From Haplomitrium mnioides (taxonomy: Eukaryota > Marchantiophyta > Haplomitriopsida > Calobryales): 35,407 nt of DNA. The stretch covers positions 1-35,407 of the forward strand of contig JBNGIS010008215.1 of assembly GCA_049999725.1 (NCBI GenBank), read 5' to 3'. Position numbers and translations under genes: made by a program. The notes under the pieces are model-generated. The model saw nothing but the letters and a program-made list of their open reading frames with translations. It did not search any database and was not told the DNA's origin. Below, piece after piece: positions 9,575 to 18,918 of this stretch (position 1 is its first letter; each line of letters opens with the position of its first letter).

Positions 9575-9883
9575 TTGTTGCATCTTAATGGGATGATTGA
9601 TGATGAGCACTCTTGTAGAATGTTGGTGGATAATGGGAGCTCCAAAAATTTTATGTCGCTACGTTTTGCTAAGATAATCAAACCAAACCTTAAGCTTATT
9701 AAGGAGAGTGTTGTGACTATGGTCGATGGCCAAAAGCATGATGTGTTTCGCTCTCAAAAGCCATTCCTTCTAGGGATTAGAAAAGAGTATGCAAAATGTA
9801 TGCAATTTGTTGTTGCACTTGTACAATATGACATTATTTTAGGGTTGCTTTGGCTTGAAGACCAATTCGCTCAATTTGATTGA
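9575..9883 (+). pseudogene. Gypsy-A aspartic protease
   Basis: CRMLVDNGSSKNFMS carries the protease active-site loop (D-S/T-G), here D-N-G, and YDIILGLLWLE is the usual second signature (D-hh-LG-hxWL). This enzyme cuts the Gag-Pol polyprotein. The active-site change, plus stops before and after, mean it is dead. Confidence 0.75.
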
Positions 9884-10020
9884 GCAAAATGACATATTCA
9901 AGTTACCTTGCAATATACAAAAAAAATTTTGGATGTTTGACACTGTTGGTGAAGAAGCCTATATCAATTCATCATGTTAATTTAGTGGAGCAAGAGTTGC
10001 ATGTCTTTGTTGTTTAGATC

Positions 10021-10800
10021 ATGCTTATCATGAACTTGAGTAAAGAGGGAGAAAAAGATGCCCCAACCTCAATAATAGATGATACTTTGAAAGAGTTTGA
10101 GGATGTATTTCCAGATTATTTGTCAAAGAGGTTACTAGATGATCAAACAATACCTTTTTTGATTGAGTTGATACTAGTAAGTACTACTTATAATCGACTT
10201 ATATATTGGCTATCATCACAAGAATTAGAAGAGCTTCAAAAGACATTGACAAATCTTCTTGAGAAAGATTTTATTCAACATAGTACTTTGACTTATAGAT
10301 CTTCGACATTCTTGTACCAAAAAAAGATGGTGGATTTCATCTTTATACAGATTATCGAGGATTGAACAATCAAATAGTGAAGAATGCCTATCATCTACCT
10401 CATATTGATGATTTGTTGGATCAATTGAGTGGTGTGTGATTCTTTTCTAAGTTGGATCTTCAAAGTAGCTATTGGCGAATTCCTATCAAGCCAAGTGATG
10501 TGCCAAATACAACTTTTTGCATAAGGTATGGGCATTTTGAGTAGAGGGTTCTTACATTTGGTCTTACTAATGCTTCAACAATATTCATGGATCAAATGCA
10601 TTGAGTTTTTGATGGGTTATTGGACAAGTCAATGTTGGTGGTTTAGGACGACATCTTTATCTTTAGTAAAAGTGAAGTTGAGCATTGTGCTCATCTCAAT
10701 GAAGTATTACAAAGACTATGCAATTGGAAGCTTTATTGCAAGAAGCCTAAGTGTGAGTTTGGAGGCAAGAGGTGACTTACTTAGGGCATAAAGTATCTGC
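10021..10800 (+). pseudogene. Gypsy-A reverse transcriptase
   Basis: Across shifting frames the RT blocks follow in order: LKEFEDVFPD, LYTDYRGLNNQ (about 10339), YHLPHIDDLLDQLSG, FSKLDLQSSYWRIPI (about 10443), TFGLTNAST and [13 protein letters not shown] (about 10646), the last being the catalytic Y-x-D-D region, with a TAG directly before D-D. At least two frameshifts and several stops are present. The enzyme copies the element RNA to DNA. Confidence 0.8.
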
Positions 10801-11510
10801 GGATAGCATCAAAATAGAGGAAGAGAAAATTAAAGCTATTACAGAGTGGCCAACACCAAAGGATGCAAAGGATGTTTGAGCTTCCAATGGATTAGCAAGT
10901 TTTTATCAAAGATTCATTCAATACTATGCTCATATTGTTGCAGCGCTTACGGACTTCCTAGGCAAAGAGGCAAAGTTTCAATGGACTACCAAAGAGCAAG
11001 GGCATTTCAACAACTCAAGGTTGCGGTGTCTTCTTGTCCAATTTGCAACCATATGACCTAAAAGCACATTGCATAGTTGATTTTGATGTCTCTAATTTTG
11101 CTATTGGAGTAGTGTTACAACAAGTGTTTGAGAATGGACTTCATCCAATTGCCTTCATGTCACGTCGACTAAATGCAACGGAGAGGAATTATTCCAGAAG
11201 GGATAGAGAGCAATTGGCGATGGTTTATGCTACCAAGGTTTAGAGACACTATCTTTTAGGAAAGCAGGTACTTATGCGCACCAACCACATGCCCTTGTTG
11301 TAGTCAATTCATTTGGAAAATATGACAAGTCGTCATCATCAATGGGAAGATCAGCTACAGCTCTTTGATATCAAGTTGGAGTACAAGTCGGGAAGGTTTC
11401 ACACCATTCCTAAAGCATTGCCACAGAGATTGGATCATCAACTAAATACATTGGAGGTTGCAAATATTAGTATTTTACATCTTGATGAAGCAATCAGTGA
11501 CGGCTTTTAA
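10801..11510 (+). pseudogene. Gypsy-A RNase H and connection
   Basis: Connection: IKAITEWPTPKDAKDV, ASFYQRFIQYYAHI, KFQWTTKEQ. RNase H-like domain: HCIVDFDVSNFAIGVVLQQ (11047 on), HPIAFMSRRLNATERNYS, REQLAMVYA, HYLLGKQVLMRTNH and QWEDQLQLFDIKLEYKSG. This is the standard Ty3/gypsy order. Stops and a frameshift are present between the connection and RNase H. Confidence 0.8.
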
Positions 11511-11647
11511 CAAAAGTCACAAAAAGATGTCTTCTTTAATCTTGTTTGGGCACATTTGGCTGTCAAGGACAGTGAGCGTCATATCTTTTAAATTTGTGAT
11601 GGCATTCTTTACCATGGCCATCAAATATATGTTCCGCAAGATGATGT
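11511..11647 (+). pseudogene. Gypsy-A integrase, N-terminal piece before Gypsy-B
   Basis: In shifting frames reads FFNLVWAHLAVKDSE and CDGILYHGHQIYVPQDDVV, the usual lead-in to the integrase zinc-binding domain. It stops where Gypsy-B begins, and the rest follows at 20940 (TIRFE then AHLQEADH). Confidence 0.7.
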
Positions 11648-11784
11648 TGTCGTGTGCATACACATCGCTTACACAACTACATTGTCCACACACACCTCAT
11701 GACATCTACAAACATACAACAGAGAATGACTAGCAATTGAGCCTCATAAGCATACAATGCATGAGACCTCACAATTGCCCCCCT
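11648..11784 (-). other. Gypsy-B 3' end: polypurine tract and start of a putative 3' LTR
   Basis: On the minus strand AGGGGGGCAAT (11784-11774) is followed by TGTGAGG, as a polypurine tract followed by an LTR start. The 126 b to 11648 end in CGACA (TGT...ACA termini). No copy of this 126 b was seen at the right end of the element, so the 3' LTR may be truncated. Confidence 0.4.
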
Positions 11785-11950
11785 AGCTAGTGGTCAGGTC
11801 CCCTAACACTAGCTAGCCATCTATCTCCTAGAAAATTGATATACACCTACTAATACAAAGACTAGGAGGTCGAGTGCAATAGAGGCCCATCGTTCACCTC
11901 CTATAATATATACCAACCATAGTAGTCAATGGAAACTAGTTGTTCTATGA

Positions 11951-12085
11951 GCAGTGAGGGCAAAACCATGATTCATCAGAAATAGTAACTAATGGAGGCG
12001 TCAAACATGACATATGCCATCCTCTAGAAGATCTTTCACAAATCAATATAGTGGTTGCTCCCTAAGGAGAACCACACAACATACA
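11951..12085 (-). pseudogene. Gypsy-B PHD finger at the end of pol
   Basis: After the integrase C-terminus the frame reads CMLC, a stop, then ILICERSSRGWHMSCLTPPL and SDESWFCPHC. Spacing C-x2-C, C, H-x2-C, C-x2-C with GWH..CL.PPL and W.CP.C is that of a PHD zinc finger (C4HC3). The fourth zinc ligand is Ser (CERS for C-x2-C), and a stop lies after the first pair. PHD fingers read histone H3 tails. In this position many gypsy elements have a chromodomain for the same presumed purpose, steering integration to marked chromatin (inference). Confidence 0.75.
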
Positions 12086-13240
12086 CTTCAAACTTGCAAG
12101 AACTCGTGCCACTCTAGGATCCATAGTGCCATCAATGTTTGGAAGGTGACAAGGTGCACAATTGCGCACATGATCTTTCCAAACCATGCCATCACATCCC
12201 TCCAACTGCAAAACTCTCGAAGATAGTACCTCACGTACGCGCAAAATCTGGCGTCCAATAGTGACATCAAGTGTCGTGGGTGTTGTCTGCTGCAAATAAA
12301 CATAATCACCAGATTGAAACCTCCAAATCCTAGTGCAATATTCACCTCCGCATATGGTAGCATATCGTAAAGTACCACGATGTTGAGCAATGGCAAGGTT
12401 GTAGAATGCCATAGGCATGACTCTCTCAAATACACGGGCTCTATCTGAACACACCTGCACCCAAACATCTGGATCATCTAGATCTACAACCATGGTGACA
12501 TCACGTCGAATAGAGGAGGGTAAATCAGGTTCCCTCCTATATAAGAGAAAATAAGGTGAAAAAGATGCAAAGGATGCATGCTTACTGAATCTATAACCCA
12601 TCGCAAGCCATTGTAACTAGAGATCCCAATCCATATGGTGACCAGCTTGCAAGCCATACTTGCGCAATGCTCTCTTCATCGTCTGAACCACTCACTCAGC
12701 CAACCCATCTACCTCAAGATGATCTTTAGATGTAGTACGATGATCAATGAGAGCTTGCTCACACAAAACTTCAAACTTACCTCAAAATTTCGTACCTTGA
12801 TCTATCAACACTTTTGAATCGGCAAGTGCTCCAAAAAGAATGAGAACTCGGTCCAAGAAAGTGACAGCTACTCCTCCACTGGTCTTGTCTGGTAAGGCTA
12901 CCAACTCAATTCGCTTGGAGAAATGCTCCACCATCACCAACACATACCTATTGTGCCAATGGGTCAAAGGCAAGGGACCTGCAAAATCCAAACTCCAACG
13001 ATATCCAAAACCCATGATAGGTAGTGGCTGCAACTAAAGAGTGGGAGCATTAAACGATGCTTGAACTCGATCACACACCACACACTTGGCTACCCACTAC
13101 TGCACATCAGTGTTCATGCCCCTCCACCAATACTGTGTCTGCAATAAACTATAGGTGTGCTTCACCCCAAAATATCCCAACTCCTCATGGGCATGACGCA
13201 TCAGTGCAAGACGTTGCATTGGTTTAGGCATAGCACGTAC
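12086..13240 (-). pseudogene. Gypsy-B integrase
   Basis: Zinc-binding part: MRHAHEELGYFGVKHTYS, QYWWRGMNTDV and WVAKCVVCDRV (H..H..C..C). Catalytic core: YRWSLDFAGPLPLTHWHNRY (first Asp), VLIDQGTKF (second Asp) and DGLAE (Glu region), giving D-D-E. C-terminal: FLLYRREPDLPSS, FQSGDYVYLQ and LQLEGCDGMVWKDHVRNC, a beta-rich tail leading into the PHD finger. The enzyme joins the DNA copy to the genome. Stops lie in the core and between core and tail, but the 12601-12062 stretch is open. Confidence 0.85.
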
Positions 13241-13282
13241 CTTCCCATCAGTCCAGACATACAAAATCTAAGCCCCTTCCTA

Positions 13283-13905
13283 TCAAACCCTTTGGGCTCG
13301 TTGCTGGACTTTGTCTCTCTCCTTGGCATCAAGTTGTCCACTCAAAAAACCTGTGCGTAGATACTCCATCACATGCCAATCATTGTGAATAGCCTGATCC
13401 AAGTTAGAATCCTCAACTTCGTCTTTTATTGAGATCTCAACAACAACTTTATCAATAAGGTCAGCCACCAATCCACTCCAAGTTGGCGTCCAAGAAAGAA
13501 AGGCAGATGCATGCCGACTCGACACCATCTCCTCATCGGACTCCTCATGCCAATACACACCAGTCTCATCATGCTGGTTTGTGGATGGATTCCAGCTCAA
13601 TCCAGACCTATGAACCACCTAGAAATCGTACTTCTACAACAACAATACCCACTTGGCGAGCTTGCCTGTGAGTTTATCAGATTCTATCAACCATTTGAGG
13701 GGTTGATGATCTGTAACCAAAGTGAATAGAGTACCAAACAAATAACAATGAAAGTGTGCCACATCCCACACTGTTGCCAAACACTCTCCCTTATAGGAAC
13801 TATACTTAGCCTCAGCCAAACTATCCAATCTGCTCACAAATGCTACCACAAACTCTTCTCCTTTCTCATCCTTTTGGGCCAGCACCACTCCCAGCCTTGC
13901 TCTAC
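13283..13905 (-). pseudogene. Gypsy-B RNase H and tether
   Basis: GVVLAQKDEKGEEFVVAFVS, AEAKYSSYKGECLATVW, HCYLFGTLFTLVTDHQPLKW and KLTGKLAKWVLLL form the RNase H-like domain of Ty3/gypsy pol. The frame then runs VVHRSGLSWNPS and a long hydrophilic tether (13618-13283) to the integrase. A few stops. Confidence 0.8.
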
Positions 13906-13906
13906 T

Positions 13907-14990
13907 CTAATCTATATGAAGCTGAAATGATCTCCATGCAAGAGGTCTCTTCAAAATAGGTGTAGAAGTCAATTTACCTTTCATCTTCTGGAAGGCTCTC
14001 TCCTGGTCTTCACCCCAAATCCATTCTTGATCTAGCTTGGTGAGCATGGTTAAGGGCTTGGCAATTTGGCTGAAACCTTTCACATATCTTTTGTAGTAAC
14101 CAGCCAATCCCAAAAATGCATGGACTTTACTCACATCAGTGAGTTGTGGAATCTCAATAATGGCACTCATCTTAGTTTGCTACACACCCAATCCTCCTGG
14201 ATATATAGTATGTCCCAAATACTCAATCTGGTTCTGGAAAATTTTGCACTTTCTTGGATGCAACTTCAACCTATGATACCTGAGCATGTCAAACACCACC
14301 TACAGATGCCTCTAATGCTCATCCACATGTGCCAAATAAACCAAAATATTGTCGGTATAGTATTTGACAAAGTCCAAACCTACAAGAACTTCATCCATCG
14401 CCCTCTAGAATTCAGCTAGTGCATTCTTCAACCCAAATGGTAAGAACAACCACTGATATAGTCAATCCTTGTTGTGTGCATCAATAACCCCAAAACACCA
14501 TTTTGGCCCTGTCCTCTTACTTCAATGGCAGTTGATGTACCCTGCCCTCAAATCCAACGAGCTAAAGATCTTAGCATGCCCAACTGCATCAAAGATCTCC
14601 TTAGGTGTAGGCATAACATATCTGTAATACTTGGTCTACCGATTGATAAGACAATAATCACCACACATCCTCCTGTCAATGTAGTTCCCATGCATATCCT
14701 TCTTGACCGACATCACTATGGCAGATGGATATTCTCCAAATGATATCTCCACCAAGCCATCTTCCAACAAATCTTGTGTCATGGTCTGAATCAACCCTCT
14801 CTCCACCACACTATAACGGTATGGATGTCAAAAATATGCGCATTACTAGCCAACTCAATACGGATTCCTGGTCCTCTCAAGGTCCTCAGATCCTTCATGC
14901 TAACAGAAAAAAAATGTGAATAACCTAGCAAAAATTGATGTACCTCTGCACTCTGACCTCTTGTCAACTGTGGTTCAACTAGTGGCACCC
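13907..14990 (-). pseudogene. Gypsy-B reverse transcriptase
   Basis: In order on the minus strand: VHQFLLGYSHFFSVSMKDL, LEDGLVEISFGEYPSAIVM, MCGDYCLINR, IFSSLDLRAGY, FLPFGLKNALAEF, then YYTDNILVYLAHVDEH, FQNQIEYLGHTIYPGG and VHAFLGLAGYYKRYVKGFSQ. The catalytic Y-x-D-D box reads Y-T-D-N (second Asp lost, fitting a G-to-A change). Its N-terminal part is in the same open frame as the end of the methyltransferase (15414-14791), so the two were made as one polyprotein. Confidence 0.85.
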
Positions 14991-15299
14991 ATTTTTCCAC
15001 AAGAGTCAAGTGATCTTCTTGTTTCACATCTGACTTTGCTGAAATTTGATTGGCTGAAATGTCATGTGGTGGAGTCAAACCCGAATCATGATCCGCTGAA
15101 CTATCACCCCTTTGGGCTGAAATTTGATCGTCAGAAAAATGACTCATTGCAACTTCAGATGTGTGGATCAGCACTGACATAGCCTCCTTGGTGCCTAATA
15201 CTACGCCCCTAGCAATAGCCTTAATTGTCTCAAAAAGTTGCATGCTGACTACCGGCAAGTTGGTCATTCCAGAAGATTGCATCATGCGTTGCTCAGCTA

Positions 15300-16250
15300 C
15301 CCCCAAACTCACAATCCATGTAAGACAATTCAAATCCATGGCTTGTCCTAGCACATGGCGTCGCTCAATCTTGGCGACAAATGCAACAACAATAGTACCA
15401 GTAGAGAGCCTCATTGCACTCTCTCTCTCTCATCGGCATTGGGTTCCACCAACTTTTGCAAGGTTGCATCCCAAATAAGAGCAGGGTCTCCTGCTCGAAA
15501 TGCATAAGATGCACGATGACTCACCAGTGTGGGCAATGCTCCACGAGGTTGACCTACCACGTTGACTAACGCTAATGGTGGGCAATCAGCATAAAATACC
15601 CTCTAAGCGTGACATCCCACATCCAAAATATCATCCACAATGGTACTAGGTGATCTCATAATCCTATTATAAGCTCTCTTTAGCACCTCAATAGGTAGCA
15701 AATTAGTCCACCACAATTGTGGCCGGTGTGCTCGTGATCCTACTTGTGCAGTATTCAACAATACGGTAGGCCCAATCCAAGAACGCATCTGATAAACACT
15801 CTCCACAAGGCATTGAAAACTATCTCCCAATATAGGCACATTCTCTAAGATATAGGCAAGAAGTAGTACTTGACAGAGTTGGAGATAGCGTAGAATCCTC
15901 AACATTTCCCAAAACAATTTTGAGTGACAGTCTTGCAACCTTTGGCCCAAACCAGCCCTCGATTGGCCCTGACATGACCATCTTGCAATTAACAAATCAA
16001 CAGGTCCTACTCTAGCTAAGTGGTTTGCCTCCAGCAATAAAATATTGGCCAGAAATGCATGTAGATAACCTCGCACTGAGCTAACTAAAAGCATTCATGG
16101 AAATTGCTCAACCATCAGTGCCACATGCCTTAAGGAGATTCTGCCGGCAATCTCACTCTTCTCCACATACAAATACTGCTATACTAGAATCTCTGCCTAG
16201 AGCACAACAACTAATCCTGTACTTATACTTTCAAACAACTCCAACAAACA
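15300..16250 (-). pseudogene. Gypsy-B C5 cytosine DNA methyltransferase (DNMT3-like)
   Basis: About 315 codons between protease and RT. Motif I: LLELFESISTGL (16244-16215; DNMT3 has F-D-G-I-S-T-G). YVEK follows as the acidic strand. Motif IV: GPVDLLIARWSCQGQSRAG (15981-15943), with the catalytic Cys kept and the usual Pro changed to Ser. Motif VI: YILENVPIL (ENV 15846-15838). Motif VIII: VGSRAHRPQLWWTNLLP (15750-15694). Motif IX region: RGALPTLVSHRASYAF, then ADERER. Motif X: VLGQAMDLNCLTW (about 15357-15320). The order is not permuted, unlike plant DRM, so DNMT3-type. The enzyme would transfer methyl to cytosine C5. Stops in the N-terminal third and a shift near 15603 show it is dead here. 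Confidence 0.85.
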
Positions 16251-16271
16251 AATACTATCAACAGAATACTG

Positions 16272-16625
16272 TCATGAAATCAACATAGTATCTAGTGGTA
16301 AAAGATTTATAGGCCCAGGTGTGACAAAACCATCTAGTGCAAGACCTAGCACAAATACATCCTGCCAAGCATCCTCAACCAACCTGGACGCCTGTACGTG
16401 CCACAACCTCTCCTTACTTCCACTCATAGGAATCACCTCACCTGACGATGATGATGCTGGTCTCACAACCTCTGAATACACCTCCTCAACAGAAGGAATG
16501 TCGGCTGCATGTGCATTCCACTCTAGTAAGTCAAAGTAGTCGGTGATAACCACAGAAATGTTGATAATGCCATATGCTGTGAAACTGGACCCCCAACTTG
16601 TCCATTGAATCTGACATGAAACATG
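16272..16625 (-). pseudogene. Gypsy-B spacer between protease and methyltransferase
   Basis: An open frame (16553-16272) reads TDYFDLLEWNAHAADIPSVE, a Ser-rich stretch (RPASSSSGEVIPMSG) and DGFVTPGPINLLPLD, leading into the methyltransferase frame. No known domain. It is probably a hydrophilic linker of the polyprotein. Confidence 0.55.
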
Positions 16626-16980
16626 CTTAATCGTGGCTCTCTAGATCGCCATCCAAGTTGATAGGACATTAACTTGTCCCAAAAATCAATGGTGAACCCC
16701 ATGGGATATAACACCGTACACCTCACCAAAACATCATAAGACTCAACCTTGGTAAATATGGTACAAGCGCTCACATATGAGCTATCTTTGGGATGATCAG
16801 CTTGCACTCTAAGCTCAATCTCTCCACGTGTAATGTATTGCGTGGGTGAAGGTCCTCTCAATGAAGTTTGGATTGGAAAAAAGCATATCTCTACATCTCT
16901 TGATCTCCTAATCCTTGCATAGCTGACTTGCCTAACATTAATGGATGACATTGTGCACATGTATCCAATAAAACTCTAGC
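16626..16980 (-). pseudogene. Gypsy-B aspartic protease
   Basis: Active-site strand RVLLDTCAQ (16978-16952) is followed, after a small interruption, by PLMLGKSAMQGLG in a shifted frame. D-T-G reads D-T-C, so Gly is lost. Farther on, KVESYDVLVRCTVLYPMGFT is the second signature (yDvLlG..vL.P.g), then IDFWDKLMSYQLGWRS. Length and order fit a retropepsin-type protease that matures the polyprotein. Confidence 0.7.
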
Positions 16981-17082
16981 TGGCCTATACACCACATTTG
17001 AAGGACCGACAAGCTAAAAGATACCACTTCGATTGTCGATAGACACCACACTGGGTCTTAATCTCGTCTTCTCAAATGCTAG

Positions 17083-17721
17083 TCAGGCTGAAAACTCCAT
17101 CAGTTGGGCTGCAGCAGCATGCCATGTCTCACCTCTAGACGTAGAGGCACTTGTGTCTACTGCTCTACTCATAGGTCTCACTTCCATATTAGAAGTAGCA
17201 CCTTGAGCCTCCCCATAGAATGTGTCTGCCAACTTAAACACTTCAGCTAGTGTGACCCCTCCAATCAACATATCCCTAGCTAAAAACAATGGTTTTTTAA
17301 CCACTAACCTGGCTATTTCCATGGTTGAAGACGCACTCTCCTCCACTTTAGCTAATCTCTCCAAATCTTTGGAAGCCTGAATTGGACGCATGGAAGTAGT
17401 CTTCACCAAATCTGTCAACTCAAATGACTGTGGAAGTCTTACTTGCTAGTGAGCATCCCTCCTCTGAGGATCTGACTCCACCGCTGCTCTCCTAAGCTCA
17501 ATAGCCTTTCCTGCCGCTCTGGTCACCGCCGTAGACGCATCAATGTGGGCTGTCTCATACATGAATCCCATACTAGCTAAATCTCCATCAATTGCGTATG
17601 AAGTAGAGGCTTCACCTCCAGAGTTAGGCTTTGCTTGTGCTGTAGTCATGGCAGCTAACTGTTGCTCCAACTGTGTGATCCTAGCATCCTTAGGATCCAT
17701 AGTAGCTATTGGAACACCCAC
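17083..17721 (-). pseudogene. Gypsy-B gag-pol linker with coiled coil
   Basis: Two open stretches (17721-17446 and 17418-17083). The first, ATMDPKDARITQLEQQLAAM, is a clear heptad-type coiled-coil start. The second has LEQ/LAKVEESA helices, VVKKPLFLARDMLIGGVTLA and a Ser/Thr-rich tail. It lies between the CCHC knuckle and the protease. No named domain recognised. Confidence 0.6.
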
Positions 17722-17818
17722 CCCATCTCTCCCAACTAGTGATACTCCTCTACTACAACCACCTCACCCGCCTCTACCTTGCTCACATGTACGAGCTACT
17801 CCTCGGGTGAAGCGAAAA

Positions 17819-18918
17819 ACATCTGTTGTTGGTGTGTCTCATGACTCCACAATAGTCACATTGTTGCTGGCCAACTACACCAGCATCTTAGGAACGCACT
17901 TCTTGTGGCTTCTTTGCCTCTGGACACAGCCTCTGCAAATGGTCTCCACTTCAAGTCCAACAACTTAACTGTTGACTTGCATAAGATGGCAAAGTTGATT
18001 GCCCTCTAGCCTTCTGACCCTTCCGTGATGCAAACTGTGATGTAGATGTGGTTGGAGACGCAAATTTTGGCGTTTCTTTATGAAAACCTACAGTGACTAC
18101 TCTCCCATTCACCAAGTTAAGCTCTATATGCTCTGACAGTGTAAACACAATGGCCAGAGTGGGATCAGAATCCTTGAGAAGGGTGGTATCTCTCACTCTC
18201 CTCCTCAAATCCTTGTCAAAGATGGAATACCAAAACTGAACAGCCTGAGCGTCTGTCACTCCTTTCGTGACATTGATGAGCCTTCTCATCTTGGTGTAAG
18301 CTTCCCTCAAGCTCTCTCCAGTCTTGCGTTGGAACTCCTAAAGACTCTTCATCTTGTTCGTCCTCATGCTTTGGTAATTCTGCTTGAGAAGCTCAAAAAA
18401 CTCAACCACAAGGTTAAACACTGAAACCCCTCCACTCTCTACTGCACTGACTAGATCAAGTGTACTGAAAACTCCTCCTGCCCCTAAAGCACCAATGTTA
18501 TGGCTATTGCCACTAGAGGATGCTGTGTGGGTTGTAAAGAAATGGGCACTAGCTCTCTACCATAGGTGATGGAGACATAATTGGGCAATCAATATTGTCT
18601 CCACTCCTCAATCTCAGTCAAATGAGCCCGCCTAAATTCATGGTAATCATCCATGGGCAGCTCTTCCAAATGCTGAAACAAACCTTTTCATGCCATGAAA
18701 GGTGTAAAGAGAGCAGAGTTTCGCAATGTTTGCAGATCACACAGAGTATCAAACTCTTGGATGAAATCATCCAAATCAATGGTGCATACTACACTTGAGA
18801 ACCTTCTTGGCCCTTTCATGGCCTCATACATCTCACCTATATCCCAACACAACAAGGAATGTACCTGAGTGATAGGAAGAGTTGCCTCCCCTTTGCCTAA
18901 TGTATGGTCACTTACCAA
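17819..18918 (-). pseudogene. Gypsy-B gag with CCHC zinc knuckle
   Basis: Starts MVSDHTLGKGEATLP, then SSVVCTIDLDDFIQEFDTLC, HLEELPMDDYHEFRRAHL and, after stops, LREAYTKMRRLINVTKGVTD with AVQFWYSIFDKDLRRRVRD, a gag capsid-like helical region. The zinc knuckle CDYCGVMRHTNNRC (17860-17819) is a perfect C-x2-C-x4-H-x4-C and would bind the RNA genome. Interrupted by stops near 18600, 17950 and elsewhere. Confidence 0.75.

Noticed and set aside
17543-17968. 141-codon plus-strand frame in Gypsy-B
   Set aside because: It is antisense to the gag zinc knuckle and coiled-coil linker, which have clear family motifs on the minus strand.
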